A stretch of 32,652 nucleotides of DNA from an uncultured Eubacteriales bacterium (GTDB lineage: Bacteria > Bacillota > Clostridia > Oscillospirales > Ruminococcaceae): the NCBI GenBank assembly GCA_959605275.1, contig CAUHFD010000006.1:1-32652 (forward strand), read 5' to 3'. Shown here one piece after another: positions 17,650 through 26,269 of the stretch (the first letter of the stretch is position 1; every line of letters begins with the position of its first letter). The notes under the pieces are model-generated. The model was not told the origin of the DNA and searched no databases. It saw nothing but the letters and a program-made list of their open reading frames with translations. The position numbers were made by a program, and so were the translations under genes.

Positions 17650-19752
17650 ATGAAAACTTTCACATTGAATCAAACAATTTTTCATTTTGATGAAACTACT
17701 GGCGCTATACAGTCTATGGTTCATCCCGGATGTGGAGAAATCATTAAAAACAGTAATGGATTGGTTGATTTGGCATGGCCAGTACATTTGGACTATGATG
17801 CTCTTCGTGCCAATCCATGTGGCGCCTATAACAGAAAATCTCCTATAATCGAAGGAAACCAGCAGCAGGTAACGCTTACTTATGAGCAGTTACCACAGAA
17901 TACAAATACTCCTGATTTGCCCGAACTGAAAGGGAGAATATGGGCACAAATTACTTTACGCGCCTGCGATGATGGTAATTCTATTGCTTTACGATGCCAT
18001 ATAAAAAATAATTCAGCAACACCTGTGGCTCAAATATTGTTCCCGGATTTGCGAGGATTACAGCCTATCGCTGGAGATGAACATACAAGATTTACTACAA
18101 TGATGTTTCACAGTATGCCGTTTGTTGAACAAGCCAGCACTCCTGAAAGCCGGGAATATTTTTTTGGTGAAAATATAACAGTTGCTGGACAATATTACAG
18201 CCCGGCAGGAATTTTCCCCGCTAATGGTAGCAACAAAGCAATGTGCGGCAGGTGGTTTGATTTTGGTGGCTTAAGTGGAGGCTTATCAGTATATCGCCGT
18301 CAATGGGGATGGGGACCGGAAAATAAGAATGTAATGGGACAGAATGATACTTATTGGGTTAAACTTGAGCATGAGACCCATTCATTACGAATCGCCAGCT
18401 TACAATATATTGATTTGAAACAGGGTGAGGAATATGATAGCGGTGAGTATATCTTAACACCACATGCCGGTGGTTGGATACAGGGGGCTGAACCATACAA
18501 GAAATGGATTGAGCAAAATCGTAAGCGTGTTGTGCCTGTACCACGGGATATCAAGGAGAAGTTTGGCTTTCGTACCATCTGGATGTGTTCTGGATATCCC
18601 AAGGATCCAGACGATATTGCATGGTCATATGGCGATATTCCGCGTGTGGCAGAGGATATGGCAGCACATGGCATAAACAGCTTAAACCTATGGGGGTCCT
18701 TTGAGAGTGATGAATATTTTCCGATTTGTGAAAAATCCTATTGGAAAGAGTTAGGCGGATTTGACGGATATATTAACAGCGTAAAAAAAGCAAATGAAAT
18801 GGGTGTTGAGGTATATCCTTTAGTATCTTGGGTACAAATTTGGGAACGCGGATGTCAGAAAATGGGGCTGAAGCCTAATGCTTCTTGGGCGGAAACCCTT
18901 AAAGCAGTTCCGGTGTTTATGGCTCCATATATGCATGCTTGGCGTAGTTATGATTTCCGAGATTTTAAACAGCCTTGGTGGTACAATGGCGTATTGAATT
19001 CTCTTCGTTTTTTGCGAGATAAGGCATTGTCTCCAAATGTTTGTTGGGATCAATACTTGATGGGTGATGGAGATGATACCCTGCATGATTTGTTTGTGGA
19101 ATATCGTCGGGAAACCTATGAAAAATATCCGGAGGCACATTTCAGCGGAGAGTCCACTTTCTTCTTTGAGTCAGAAGTAGATATTTGTGATTCTACCTGG
19201 GATTGGATGTGGTGGAAAGATCACCACGACTGGCGGCCATATATGTATTTGGTGGGTACGATGAGACCGAATATGAATGTGGATTCTTCTACGTTGCATC
19301 TAAAGTATATTTTTATGGATAACCTGATGGCTAACATTTATCCCAGTAAACCAGGCAAGATGAATGGTACGGCGATGATTGCAGATTACCCGGATTTTTC
19401 AGCCACCCTGAAGGATTTAGTTGCTCTGCGTAAAGCATACCTGTCTTATTTTGTAGACGGATATATGTTGGGTGACTGCATTTTGTCTGAGGATTGTGAA
19501 TGTGCTCGAATTACCGGCTATGCTTATGAAAAAAACGCAGTGATCTTTGCAGTAAAGAAAGATAATGCTAACGGATCTTTGGCGTATGATCTGACATCAT
19601 TTAATGGTGCGGGTCAATATATGATTACAGTGCGGGATCAGAAAAACTGTGAGATCATTTCTTTTAAAGGAGAAGCTACCGGCACGGTTGATTTGAAAGG
19701 TGCGGCTGAGGATTTGTTTGTTATTGAATTCACTGCATTGGGTGAAAAATAA
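17650..19752 (+). CDS. Putative cytoplasmic glycosidase, DUF6259-like (beta-sandwich plus TIM barrel)
   Basis: The 700-residue protein starts after a strong GAGGAG and has no signal peptide. Residues about 1-290 look like a beta-sandwich (ITLRACDDGNSIALRCHIKN, FPDLRGLQPI). About 295-600 resemble a glycosidase barrel: FGFRTIWMCSG, HGINSLNLWGSF, VEVYPLVSWVQIW, VCWDQYLMGDGDD and AHFSGESTFFF. Asp467 in WDQYLMGD and Glu501 in SGES lie at ends of successive predicted strands and are candidate catalytic residues; this is inference. A short beta domain closes the protein. The layout resembles the uncharacterised DUF6259 group, for which I know no firm substrate. Its position before a deacetylase and a rhamnosidase supports a role in depolymerising the same glycan. 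Confidence 0.6.
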   Translation: MKTFTLNQTIFHFDETTGAIQSMVHPGCGEIIKNSNGLVDLAWPVHLDYDALRANPCGAYNRKSPIIEGNQQQVTLTYEQLPQNTNTPDLPELKGRIWAQITLRACDDGNSIALRCHIKNNSATPVAQILFPDLRGLQPIAGDEHTRFTTMMFHSMPFVEQASTPESREYFFGENITVAGQYYSPAGIFPANGSNKAMCGRWFDFGGLSGGLSVYRRQWGWGPENKNVMGQNDTYWVKLEHETHSLRIASLQYIDLKQGEEYDSGEYILTPHAGGWIQGAEPYKKWIEQNRKRVVPVPRDIKEKFGFRTIWMCSGYPKDPDDIAWSYGDIPRVAEDMAAHGINSLNLWGSFESDEYFPICEKSYWKELGGFDGYINSVKKANEMGVEVYPLVSWVQIWERGCQKMGLKPNASWAETLKAVPVFMAPYMHAWRSYDFRDFKQPWWYNGVLNSLRFLRDKALSPNVCWDQYLMGDGDDTLHDLFVEYRRETYEKYPEAHFSGESTFFFESEVDICDSTWDWMWWKDHHDWRPYMYLVGTMRPNMNVDSSTLHLKYIFMDNLMANIYPSKPGKMNGTAMIADYPDFSATLKDLVALRKAYLSYFVDGYMLGDCILSEDCECARITGYAYEKNAVIFAVKKDNANGSLAYDLTSFNGAGQYMITVRDQKNCEIISFKGEATGTVDLKGAAEDLFVIEFTALGEK

Positions 19753-19822
19753 TAACTACAAGGGAGAATAAGCGAGGAATCTCTAAGTGTTAAAACGGAA
19801 AACTGTCGTAAAAGAATAATTG

Positions 19823-19851
19823 TTGACATTTGATATAGAGTAGCTTATTCT
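19823..19851 (+). promoter_or_regulatory. Sigma-A-type promoter upstream of the deacetylase gene
   Basis: TTGACA at 19823-19828 matches the -35 consensus exactly and is followed, after a 17-base spacer, by TATTCT at 19846-19851 (four of six -10 bases). It lies in a 178-bp gap and would start transcription about 70-80 bases before the deacetylase start. This is the clearest promoter in the window and suggests that the deacetylase/GH78 part can be expressed separately from the upstream genes. Confidence 0.65.
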
Positions 19852-19930
19852 AATGAAAAAGAGTTGTTGTAATCCTGTGCAATAGAAAAATTTGTTTGTT
19901 AATCAAATTGGAAGATACGGAGTGATTATT

Positions 19931-20764
19931 GTGCGGATTTTTATGCGTTTTCCGGAGGGATGTGCTAAAGCACTAACTTTCAGCTATGATGACGGCGTTA
20001 CTCAGGATCGGCGATTGGTAGAGTTGTTGAACCGGAATGGATTAAAAGGAACATTTAATCTCAATAGCGGCCTTTTAGGAATGAATCAAAACGAATACCA
20101 ACAGAATCTAACGTCAGAGGAAATAGCAGAATTATACACGCCCGGTGGTCATGAAGTGGCAATGCACGGTTTGACTCACGCATATATGGAAAAGTTGCCG
20201 GAGGATTGTGCTTTGTATGAAGTGCTGGAGGACCGTAAAAATTTAGAGCAGCAGTTTCACCGACCGATACGCGGAATGGCATATCCATGGGGAACTTATA
20301 ACGATACGGTAGTGGATGTGCTGAGGAAAGCAGGGATAGGTTATGCTCGAACCATATATTCAACAGGAATTTTTCAGTTGCCAGAGGATTGGTTTCACTG
20401 GGATCCAACTTGTCATCACGCAGATCCACGGCTAATGGAGTTAGCGAAGCAGTTTGTTAATGAAACACCTGAAAATCAGCCATACGATCGCACGCCATGG
20501 CTGTTCTACGTTTGGGGACACAGCTATGAATTTGATATGTACTGCAATTGGAACATCATCGAGAATTTTGCTTCGTTTATGGCGGGACATTCGGATATCT
20601 GGTACGCTACTAATGGAGAAATCCATGATTATGTGGAGGCTTATCATCGTTTGAATTGGACGTTGGAAGGGAATATAGTATATAATTCCTCTGCTATTCC
20701 GGTATGGTTTGAAGCGGATCACAAATCTTACGTAGTGCATCCCGATGAGATGTTAACGCTATAA
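19931..20764 (+). CDS. Polysaccharide deacetylase family protein (NodB-like)
   Basis: The frame opens as early as a TTG at 19892, but no binding site precedes that codon. CGGAG at 19918-19922 sits eight bases before the GTG at 19931, giving a 277-residue protein beginning VRIFMRFPEG, like cytoplasmic clostridial homologues. Metal-dependent carbohydrate esterase motifs are present: TFSYDDG (Asp20, Asp21), HGLTH (His79, His83), AYPWGTYND as the third motif and a late FYVWGHSYEFD. There is no signal peptide, so it should deacetylate imported oligosaccharides (CE4-like) rather than cell-wall polymers. It sits between a putative glycosidase and GH78, suggesting that acetyl groups block one of these enzymes. 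Confidence 0.85.
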   Translation: MRIFMRFPEGCAKALTFSYDDGVTQDRRLVELLNRNGLKGTFNLNSGLLGMNQNEYQQNLTSEEIAELYTPGGHEVAMHGLTHAYMEKLPEDCALYEVLEDRKNLEQQFHRPIRGMAYPWGTYNDTVVDVLRKAGIGYARTIYSTGIFQLPEDWFHWDPTCHHADPRLMELAKQFVNETPENQPYDRTPWLFYVWGHSYEFDMYCNWNIIENFASFMAGHSDIWYATNGEIHDYVEAYHRLNWTLEGNIVYNSSAIPVWFEADHKSYVVHPDEMLTL

Positions 20765-20904
20765 ATTCAATAAAATTAAACACTTGTTAGATATACGATG
20801 TATAAGTTATTGTTTTTTGATATTCAACCTAGAAACTTAATTGGAGTAGAAAGCTTGATGATAGATATAATCGTCGGGTTCTTGAAGTAACTGGAGGCTC
20901 ATAA

Positions 20905-23379
20905 ATGAGATTGACTGATATTACTTGTTGTGGATTAGAATATGCGATGGGGATAGATTGTATGCCATCGTTTTCTTGGAATACGGTTGGATTTCATTCT
21001 GTCGGATATTGTATTAAAATTATTGACCATGAAACGAATGAATGCGTTTATGATACAGGAATTTGTTCTACACAACAGACGCATAACGTCGAAGTTTCGT
21101 TTCAGGGAAAACCCAGAACAGTTTATCGTGCAGAAATTGCCAGTTATATTGATGCGGAATCCACTGTAACAGGAGGATGCTTTTTTGAAACAGGCTTCAT
21201 TGATGCAAAAGAGTTTCAAGTTCCTTGGATAACGGCGGATGGACAAACAGCCCCCGTTTTTCATAGAAAGTTTATAGTGGATCAGAATGCAACCGGCGGA
21301 CGTCTATATGTGTGCGCACTTGGCTATGGGGATGTGTTCCTGAACGGAGAAAGGATAAAAGAAGAATATTTTACTCCTGCATGGTCTGATTACCATCACC
21401 GTGATATGAGCAAAATGCTGTATCCGATTAATGATGAATTTTCCTACTCTGCTTATTATATTACTTATGATATAACGGATAGACTGGTCCCCGGAGAAAA
21501 TGAATTACAGATCACGCTGGGAAATGGTTTCTATCATCAAAACAAGCGAGAAGTGGAAGGTGTTTTGGACTATGGAAACCCTCGATTGTTTGTCTGGATC
21601 GATTGGAAAGATGCCAGAGGAAAACATACGATTTGCGGAGATACTGATTTCTATTGGACAGAGAGCGCTTATCTGGAAAACAATGTGTATTTCGGAGAAA
21701 CTTATGATGCAAGAACGGCAAATCATAAAGAGCAGGAAAAACATGCAGTTTCTCTCGTATCAGCACCTGAAACGGTTATGCGCGCTCAGCTCGCGCCTAC
21801 TGATAAGGCTTTTGAAGAATTCATTCCTGCGTTAGTTAAGAAAGAAGAAAATCGAACAATTTGGGATATGGGGGTTAATCTAAGCGGTGTCGTTCAGATA
21901 ACAACTTCCGTACCAAAAGGGCAGGAAATTCAACTGAGGTATTCGGAGGAATTGACACCTGAAAGAGAACTGGATTTTCATTCGGCAGGCCATGCCGATC
22001 AGATACAAACAGATAAATATATATCGAACGGAAATGATCGCCAAGTGTGGTCGGCACGCTTTACTTGGCATGGATTCAGATATGTGGAGGTTACCGGTGC
22101 GGTCGATGAGGTGCGTGGAATTTTTATTCATGCAGATGTGAAACCCACAGGCTCTTTTGTGTGCAGTGATGATACTTTGAATTGGATCACAGAAACGTAT
22201 ATGAGAACACAGCTTTGCAATTTACACGGGGGAGTTCCTTCGGACTGTCCGCATCGGGAACGGTTAGGCTATACCGGAGACGGACAATTGACGGCTGATA
22301 CTGCGCTTCTGTTTTGGGATACCGATTCATTTTATCGTAAATGGCATCAGGATATTTTAGATGGTCAGTGCCGAAAAACAGGACACGTTCAGCATACTGC
22401 TCCCTTTTACGGTGGGGGCGGAGGCCCCGGTCTTTGGGGCGGAGCCATTGTTTTTCTACCATATAAATTGTATCGCTATAACGGGGATAAGAACTTTATC
22501 CGTAAAAACTTAAATGCGATGGAGCGCTATATTATCTTTTGCCGGAAACATTGTGTGGATGGTTTGCTGACAAGTGAATTGGAAGGCGGATGGTGCTTGG
22601 GTGATTGGTGCTTTTCTAAGGATACACAAGGACCTTCCGAGTCTTTTGTAAACACATATTGTCTGATTCAGATGTTGGATCAATTTTCATTTATGGCAAG
22701 AGAAGTTGGGGAAAACGACAAGGCGATCTGCTACGAAAGATATGCCCAAGAACATCGGGAAGCATTTCATCGTGCATTTTATCATCAGGAAGACGGAACT
22801 TATGATCGAGGCATATGCGGCGCCGGTGCTTTTGCTCTGGCATTGGGGTTTACCGATGCGCTTTCTGCGGTGGTAGAATATTACGAGAGCAGAGGCAAGC
22901 TGGATACTGGAATAGCCGCTACACCTATCTTGCTGGAACAATTGTCAAAACATGGGCATATCGATTTGGCAATTCAATTGCTTACTGTAAAAGAATATCC
23001 CTCTTTTTCATATATGCGCGAGCATGGAGCTACTACCTTGTGGGAAGAATGGGAAGGCACGGAAAGTCATAACCATCCGATGTTCGGCAGTGTTGCGGGC
23101 TTTTTCATGCGCAATATCGTTGGATTAAATCCCGAAAATGCGTCTCCCGGTTTTGATACTTTCAAAATATGTCCGCAAATTCCTAAATCGCTTGATTGGG
23201 CATCCGGAGATATTACAACACCATACGGAAAGGTTTCTGTAAAATGGCGGAAGGGGAAAAACAACATTGTTTTCGAGTGCAAAGTGCCGGAAAATTTAAA
23301 TACTGCTTTGTGTTGGGAAGACCAGTGTATTCCACTTCATTCCAAATTACAAATATTGTGCTTTCTGCGCAATGAGTAA
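20905..23379 (+). CDS. Glycoside hydrolase family 78 alpha-L-rhamnosidase
   Basis: The 824-residue protein follows CTGGAGG and has no signal peptide. Domain order is typical: an N-terminal Fn3-like part, a lectin-like domain with GYGDVFLNGERIKEEYFTPA and ITLGNGFYHQ, a second sandwich with IWDMGVNLSGVVQI, then an (alpha/alpha)6 catalytic domain with GVPSDCPHRERLGYTGDGQL (Glu452 in the acidic cluster) and TTLWEEWEG (residues 711-718, with the likely general base). GH78 inverting enzymes release terminal alpha-L-rhamnose. A TATAAT at 20866-20871 upstream lacks a well-spaced -35 box, so co-transcription with the deacetylase is as likely as an own promoter. The last 13 codons plus stop also lie in a 142-bp repeat that recurs at 26128-26269. 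Confidence 0.92.
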   Translation: MRLTDITCCGLEYAMGIDCMPSFSWNTVGFHSVGYCIKIIDHETNECVYDTGICSTQQTHNVEVSFQGKPRTVYRAEIASYIDAESTVTGGCFFETGFIDAKEFQVPWITADGQTAPVFHRKFIVDQNATGGRLYVCALGYGDVFLNGERIKEEYFTPAWSDYHHRDMSKMLYPINDEFSYSAYYITYDITDRLVPGENELQITLGNGFYHQNKREVEGVLDYGNPRLFVWIDWKDARGKHTICGDTDFYWTESAYLENNVYFGETYDARTANHKEQEKHAVSLVSAPETVMRAQLAPTDKAFEEFIPALVKKEENRTIWDMGVNLSGVVQITTSVPKGQEIQLRYSEELTPERELDFHSAGHADQIQTDKYISNGNDRQVWSARFTWHGFRYVEVTGAVDEVRGIFIHADVKPTGSFVCSDDTLNWITETYMRTQLCNLHGGVPSDCPHRERLGYTGDGQLTADTALLFWDTDSFYRKWHQDILDGQCRKTGHVQHTAPFYGGGGGPGLWGGAIVFLPYKLYRYNGDKNFIRKNLNAMERYIIFCRKHCVDGLLTSELEGGWCLGDWCFSKDTQGPSESFVNTYCLIQMLDQFSFMAREVGENDKAICYERYAQEHREAFHRAFYHQEDGTYDRGICGAGAFALALGFTDALSAVVEYYESRGKLDTGIAATPILLEQLSKHGHIDLAIQLLTVKEYPSFSYMREHGATTLWEEWEGTESHNHPMFGSVAGFFMRNIVGLNPENASPGFDTFKICPQIPKSLDWASGDITTPYGKVSVKWRKGKNNIVFECKVPENLNTALCWEDQCIPLHSKLQILCFLRNE

Positions 23380-23480
23380 ACAGTATTGTCATGATCAAGC
23401 ATTGCATTTAAAAAGGAGAGATTGGGGAAAGACGGAGAAATTTCCCTGCTAATATGAACGGAATCTGGAAATATACTTTA
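23339..23480 (+). repeat. 142-bp direct repeat, left copy (GH78 end / GH31 start)
   Basis: This stretch covers the last 13 codons and stop of the GH78 gene, the following spacer, and the first nine codons of a GH31 gene. It recurs at 26128-26269 with an exact offset of 2789 and only three substitutions by eye. Identity begins and ends abruptly at both edges. The two copies bracket the second GH38 gene. Confidence 0.93.
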
Positions 23481-23495
23481 CAGTGCTTCCTGTAA
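23454..23495 (+). pseudogene. Orphan start of a GH31 gene, broken by insertion
   Basis: ATG at 23454 begins MNGIWKYTL, identical to the first nine residues of the intact GH31 at 26243. Identity then stops and the frame closes after QCFL at TAA 23493-23495. It is a 5' remnant, showing that a GH31 start once followed GH78 directly here. Confidence 0.85.
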
Positions 23496-23533
23496 TGAGT
23501 TCCAGATGGCGACCGTAAAGTGAGGAGAATCTG

Positions 23534-26080
23534 ATGAAAGAATTACACTTAATCTGTAATTCCCATATTGATCCTATGTGGCAGTGGGAATGGGAAGAAG
23601 GCGCGGCAGCAGCCGTATCCACTTTCCGATGTGCTGCAGATTTCTGCGAGGAATATGAAACCTTTATATTTAACCATAATGAAGCCTTGGTATATCAGTG
23701 GGTAGAAGAATATGAGCCAGAATTGTTTGAACGTATCCGAAAGCTGGTCAAGATCGGACGGTGGAATATCATGGGCGGATGGTACCTTCAGCCTGATTGT
23801 AACATGCTGTCCGGTGAGTCCTTTTTACGTCAGATTGAAGTGGGCCGAGAGTATTTTTATGAAAAATTTGGTATAGTGCCCAATGATGCACTGAATTTTG
23901 ACTCTTTCGGACATTGTCGAGGATTGGTACAAATTTTAAGCAAATGCGGAAGTTATAGCTATATGTTTGTACGCTGTAACGAAGATATGCCTAAAGATGA
24001 TTTTATATGGGAAGGATACGATGGCAGTCACGTGGTTTGTCATCAACTGTTTGCTGGATACGGTCAGCCACTGGGTTCTGCCGCTAACAAAATTGCTTTC
24101 TTATGTCAATCAAAGCCGGATTTTCCTACTCCCTATGCCCTGTTTTGGGGCGTAGGCGATCACGGAGGGGGGCCATCCCGTCAGGATATAGAAAGGCTCA
24201 ATGCCTATTTTCCCGAAGCGGAAAAGCAGGGCTTACACGCTTTTCACTCTACGCCGCCGCGCTATTTTCAAGCCTTATCTGACAGCAATCGAGAACTACC
24301 TGTGTATAAGAAGGCCTTACAAAAAATCCTGAGCGGTTGTTATACCTCTCAAATTCGACTGAAACAACATCATCGCTTGCTTGAAAATCGATTGGATTTT
24401 GTAGAGCGAATGTCCGTTCAAGCTGAACTGAACGGTCTAGTACCATATCAAGTTTCCGCTTTACAGGAGGCTCAGCGTGATTTACTGTTTACTCAGTTCC
24501 ACGATACTGTCACAGGTTCTTCTATTCATCCAGTAGAGGAATGCGGCCTTCAGATGATAGCACACGGCATGGAAATCCTATCTCGTCTGCGCGCCAAGTT
24601 GTTTTTCAAACTGGCTCAGGGACAACCGGCGTCTCCCGATGGAGAAATCCCTCTATTGGTATATAATCCACATCCCTATTCCATCATCAAGGATGTAGAA
24701 TGTGAGTTCACGCTGCAAGACCATCACTGGGACAACGACAACATTCTCTTTCCGGTGGTATACGCCGGAGATCGTGAACTATCTTCCCAATTGATCAAGG
24801 AACAAGCCAACACCAATTTAGATTGGCGCAAGCGTGTTGTGTTTCATGCCACTTTGGCACCGGGTCAAATGAATCGTTTCCAGTGCAAGTTGGAGAAACG
24901 CCCCATTCTGGACGGCGGAAAAAACGATACATGGAAAACCAAACAAAAGCATAGCTATCAAGAACTGTACAGTGCGGATCGCACCCATTTTGAGCTGTTA
25001 ACCGAGCATACAAAGATCGCTCTTGATCGTCGAACTGGACGGTTGGATTGCTACTGTGTAAATGGTCAATCTCTCATTGGCAAGGACGGAATACGGTTGG
25101 TTCTCTGTCAAGATAACGAGGACAGCTGGGGTATGAATGATTATGTAGTCAATCACTATGTTGAAGAATTTCGTCTGGCCACACCGGAAGAGGCAGCGGC
25201 CATAGCCGGTGTAAAAAAGCCGCTTTCCCCAGTCAATGTCATTGAAAATGGCGATGTGCGTGCTGTGATTGAAGTGATTGCTTTATGTCGGCATTCATGG
25301 ACTGTAATGCAGTGGATTTGGCCAAAACTTGGAGGACCTTTGGAATTACGTATGCGTGTTTTTTCAGATGAGACGGATACACTTTTCAAGCTGCGCATTC
25401 CTGGTACGATGAACGGAGACGTACATTATTTGGGACAGGATGCTTTTGGTACCGCCGAACTTGATATGGACGGAACAGAACAAGTCAGTCAGCAATGGGT
25501 GGCTCTCTCAGATGCGCAGAAGGCGCTTGCCGTGATTAACGACGGTATTTATGGTTCCGATTATACCGATGACTGTGTCAATCTATCATTAATGCGCAAT
25601 CCGGCGTATTGCAGTCATCGCTTGCTAGATCGGGATTACTTACCTCAAGACCGGTATTCTCGTCGTATGGATCAAGGCGGGCACGATTATTCTTTTCAGT
25701 TCGTCGGGGGTACACATGATGAGGTGTTCTCTTGCGTAGATACAATGGCGCAAGCATTTAATGAGCCGCCTTATGCCCTTTGCTTTTTTCCGCCGAAAAC
25801 CGATATGACGTTGCCGCAGCCGGCATTGCTTTTCGAGGAGGAAACGCCTGTGCTGATGACCTCACTTCAAAAAGTTGATGTCGATACTTACCGAATTCGT
25901 TTGTTCAACCCTGCGGACTGTGCCCATGTTGTCAAGCTGTATGCACCTGTTTGGCAATTGAGAGAATCCATTACGGTACCGGCACGTGAGGTGCTAGCCG
26001 TACAAATTAATAAACAGTGCATGAGGATGACGGATCTTGTCAGCCGTATGCCTTGTTCTTACAAAAATGAGGAGTTGTAA
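23534..26080 (+). CDS. Glycoside hydrolase family 38 alpha-mannosidase (copy 2, on an inserted segment)
   Basis: The 848-residue cytoplasmic enzyme starts after GTGAGGAG. Zinc and catalytic motifs are intact: HID (His11, Asp13), NFDSFGHCRG (Asp123) and QFHDTVTG (His323). It is about 30 residues longer than the GH38 at 6308 and differs throughout, so it is a paralogue rather than a recent copy. It has no signal peptide. By eye it uses more C-ending codons and is richer in GC than its neighbours. It lies between two 142-bp direct repeats of the GH78/GH31 junction and carries the start of an unrelated gene directly behind it, which supports arrival as a foreign or relocated segment. The full-length frame argues that it is functional. 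Confidence 0.92.
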   Translation: MKELHLICNSHIDPMWQWEWEEGAAAAVSTFRCAADFCEEYETFIFNHNEALVYQWVEEYEPELFERIRKLVKIGRWNIMGGWYLQPDCNMLSGESFLRQIEVGREYFYEKFGIVPNDALNFDSFGHCRGLVQILSKCGSYSYMFVRCNEDMPKDDFIWEGYDGSHVVCHQLFAGYGQPLGSAANKIAFLCQSKPDFPTPYALFWGVGDHGGGPSRQDIERLNAYFPEAEKQGLHAFHSTPPRYFQALSDSNRELPVYKKALQKILSGCYTSQIRLKQHHRLLENRLDFVERMSVQAELNGLVPYQVSALQEAQRDLLFTQFHDTVTGSSIHPVEECGLQMIAHGMEILSRLRAKLFFKLAQGQPASPDGEIPLLVYNPHPYSIIKDVECEFTLQDHHWDNDNILFPVVYAGDRELSSQLIKEQANTNLDWRKRVVFHATLAPGQMNRFQCKLEKRPILDGGKNDTWKTKQKHSYQELYSADRTHFELLTEHTKIALDRRTGRLDCYCVNGQSLIGKDGIRLVLCQDNEDSWGMNDYVVNHYVEEFRLATPEEAAAIAGVKKPLSPVNVIENGDVRAVIEVIALCRHSWTVMQWIWPKLGGPLELRMRVFSDETDTLFKLRIPGTMNGDVHYLGQDAFGTAELDMDGTEQVSQQWVALSDAQKALAVINDGIYGSDYTDDCVNLSLMRNPAYCSHRLLDRDYLPQDRYSRRMDQGGHDYSFQFVGGTHDEVFSCVDTMAQAFNEPPYALCFFPPKTDMTLPQPALLFEEETPVLMTSLQKVDVDTYRIRLFNPADCAHVVKLYAPVWQLRESITVPAREVLAVQINKQCMRMTDLVSRMPCSYKNEEL

Positions 26081-26082
26081 AT

Positions 26083-26241
26083 ATGGCTGGTTGGGATACA
26101 TTAGAAAACCTCTTGTATCAAGAGGTAATTCCAAATTACAAATATTGTGCTTTCTGCGCAATGAGTAAACAGTATTGTCATGATCAAGCGTTGCATTTAA
26201 AAAGGAGAGATTGGGAAAAGACGGAGAAATTTTCCTGCTAA
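26083..26241 (+). pseudogene. Truncated start of an unidentified gene, cut at the insertion edge
   Basis: GAGGAG at 26069-26074 sits eight bases before an ATG at 26083, a proper gene start two bases after the GH38 stop. Only 15 codons are native (MAGWDTLENLLYQEV). At 26128 the frame enters the repeated GH78/GH31 junction and reads nonsense to TAA at 26239-26241. The native part looks like the amphipathic opening of a cytoplasmic protein; an ADP-ribosylglycohydrolase-family start is one guess, but too little remains to tell. Confidence 0.7.
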
Positions 26242-26269
26242 TATGAACGGAATCTGGAAATATACTTTA
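26128..26269 (+). repeat. 142-bp direct repeat, right copy (GH78 end remnant / GH31 start)
   Basis: This is the counterpart of 23339-23480. Its left part (26128-26168) is a dead copy of the last 13 codons and stop of the GH78 gene; its right part contains the start of the intact GH31 gene at 26243. The three differences from the left copy are substitutions, with no indels. Confidence 0.93.

Noticed and set aside
19892..19930. TTG start 13 codons upstream for the deacetylase
   Set aside because: No binding site precedes it, whereas CGGAG is well placed before GTG 19931, and homologues I know begin near the VRIFMRFPEG segment.
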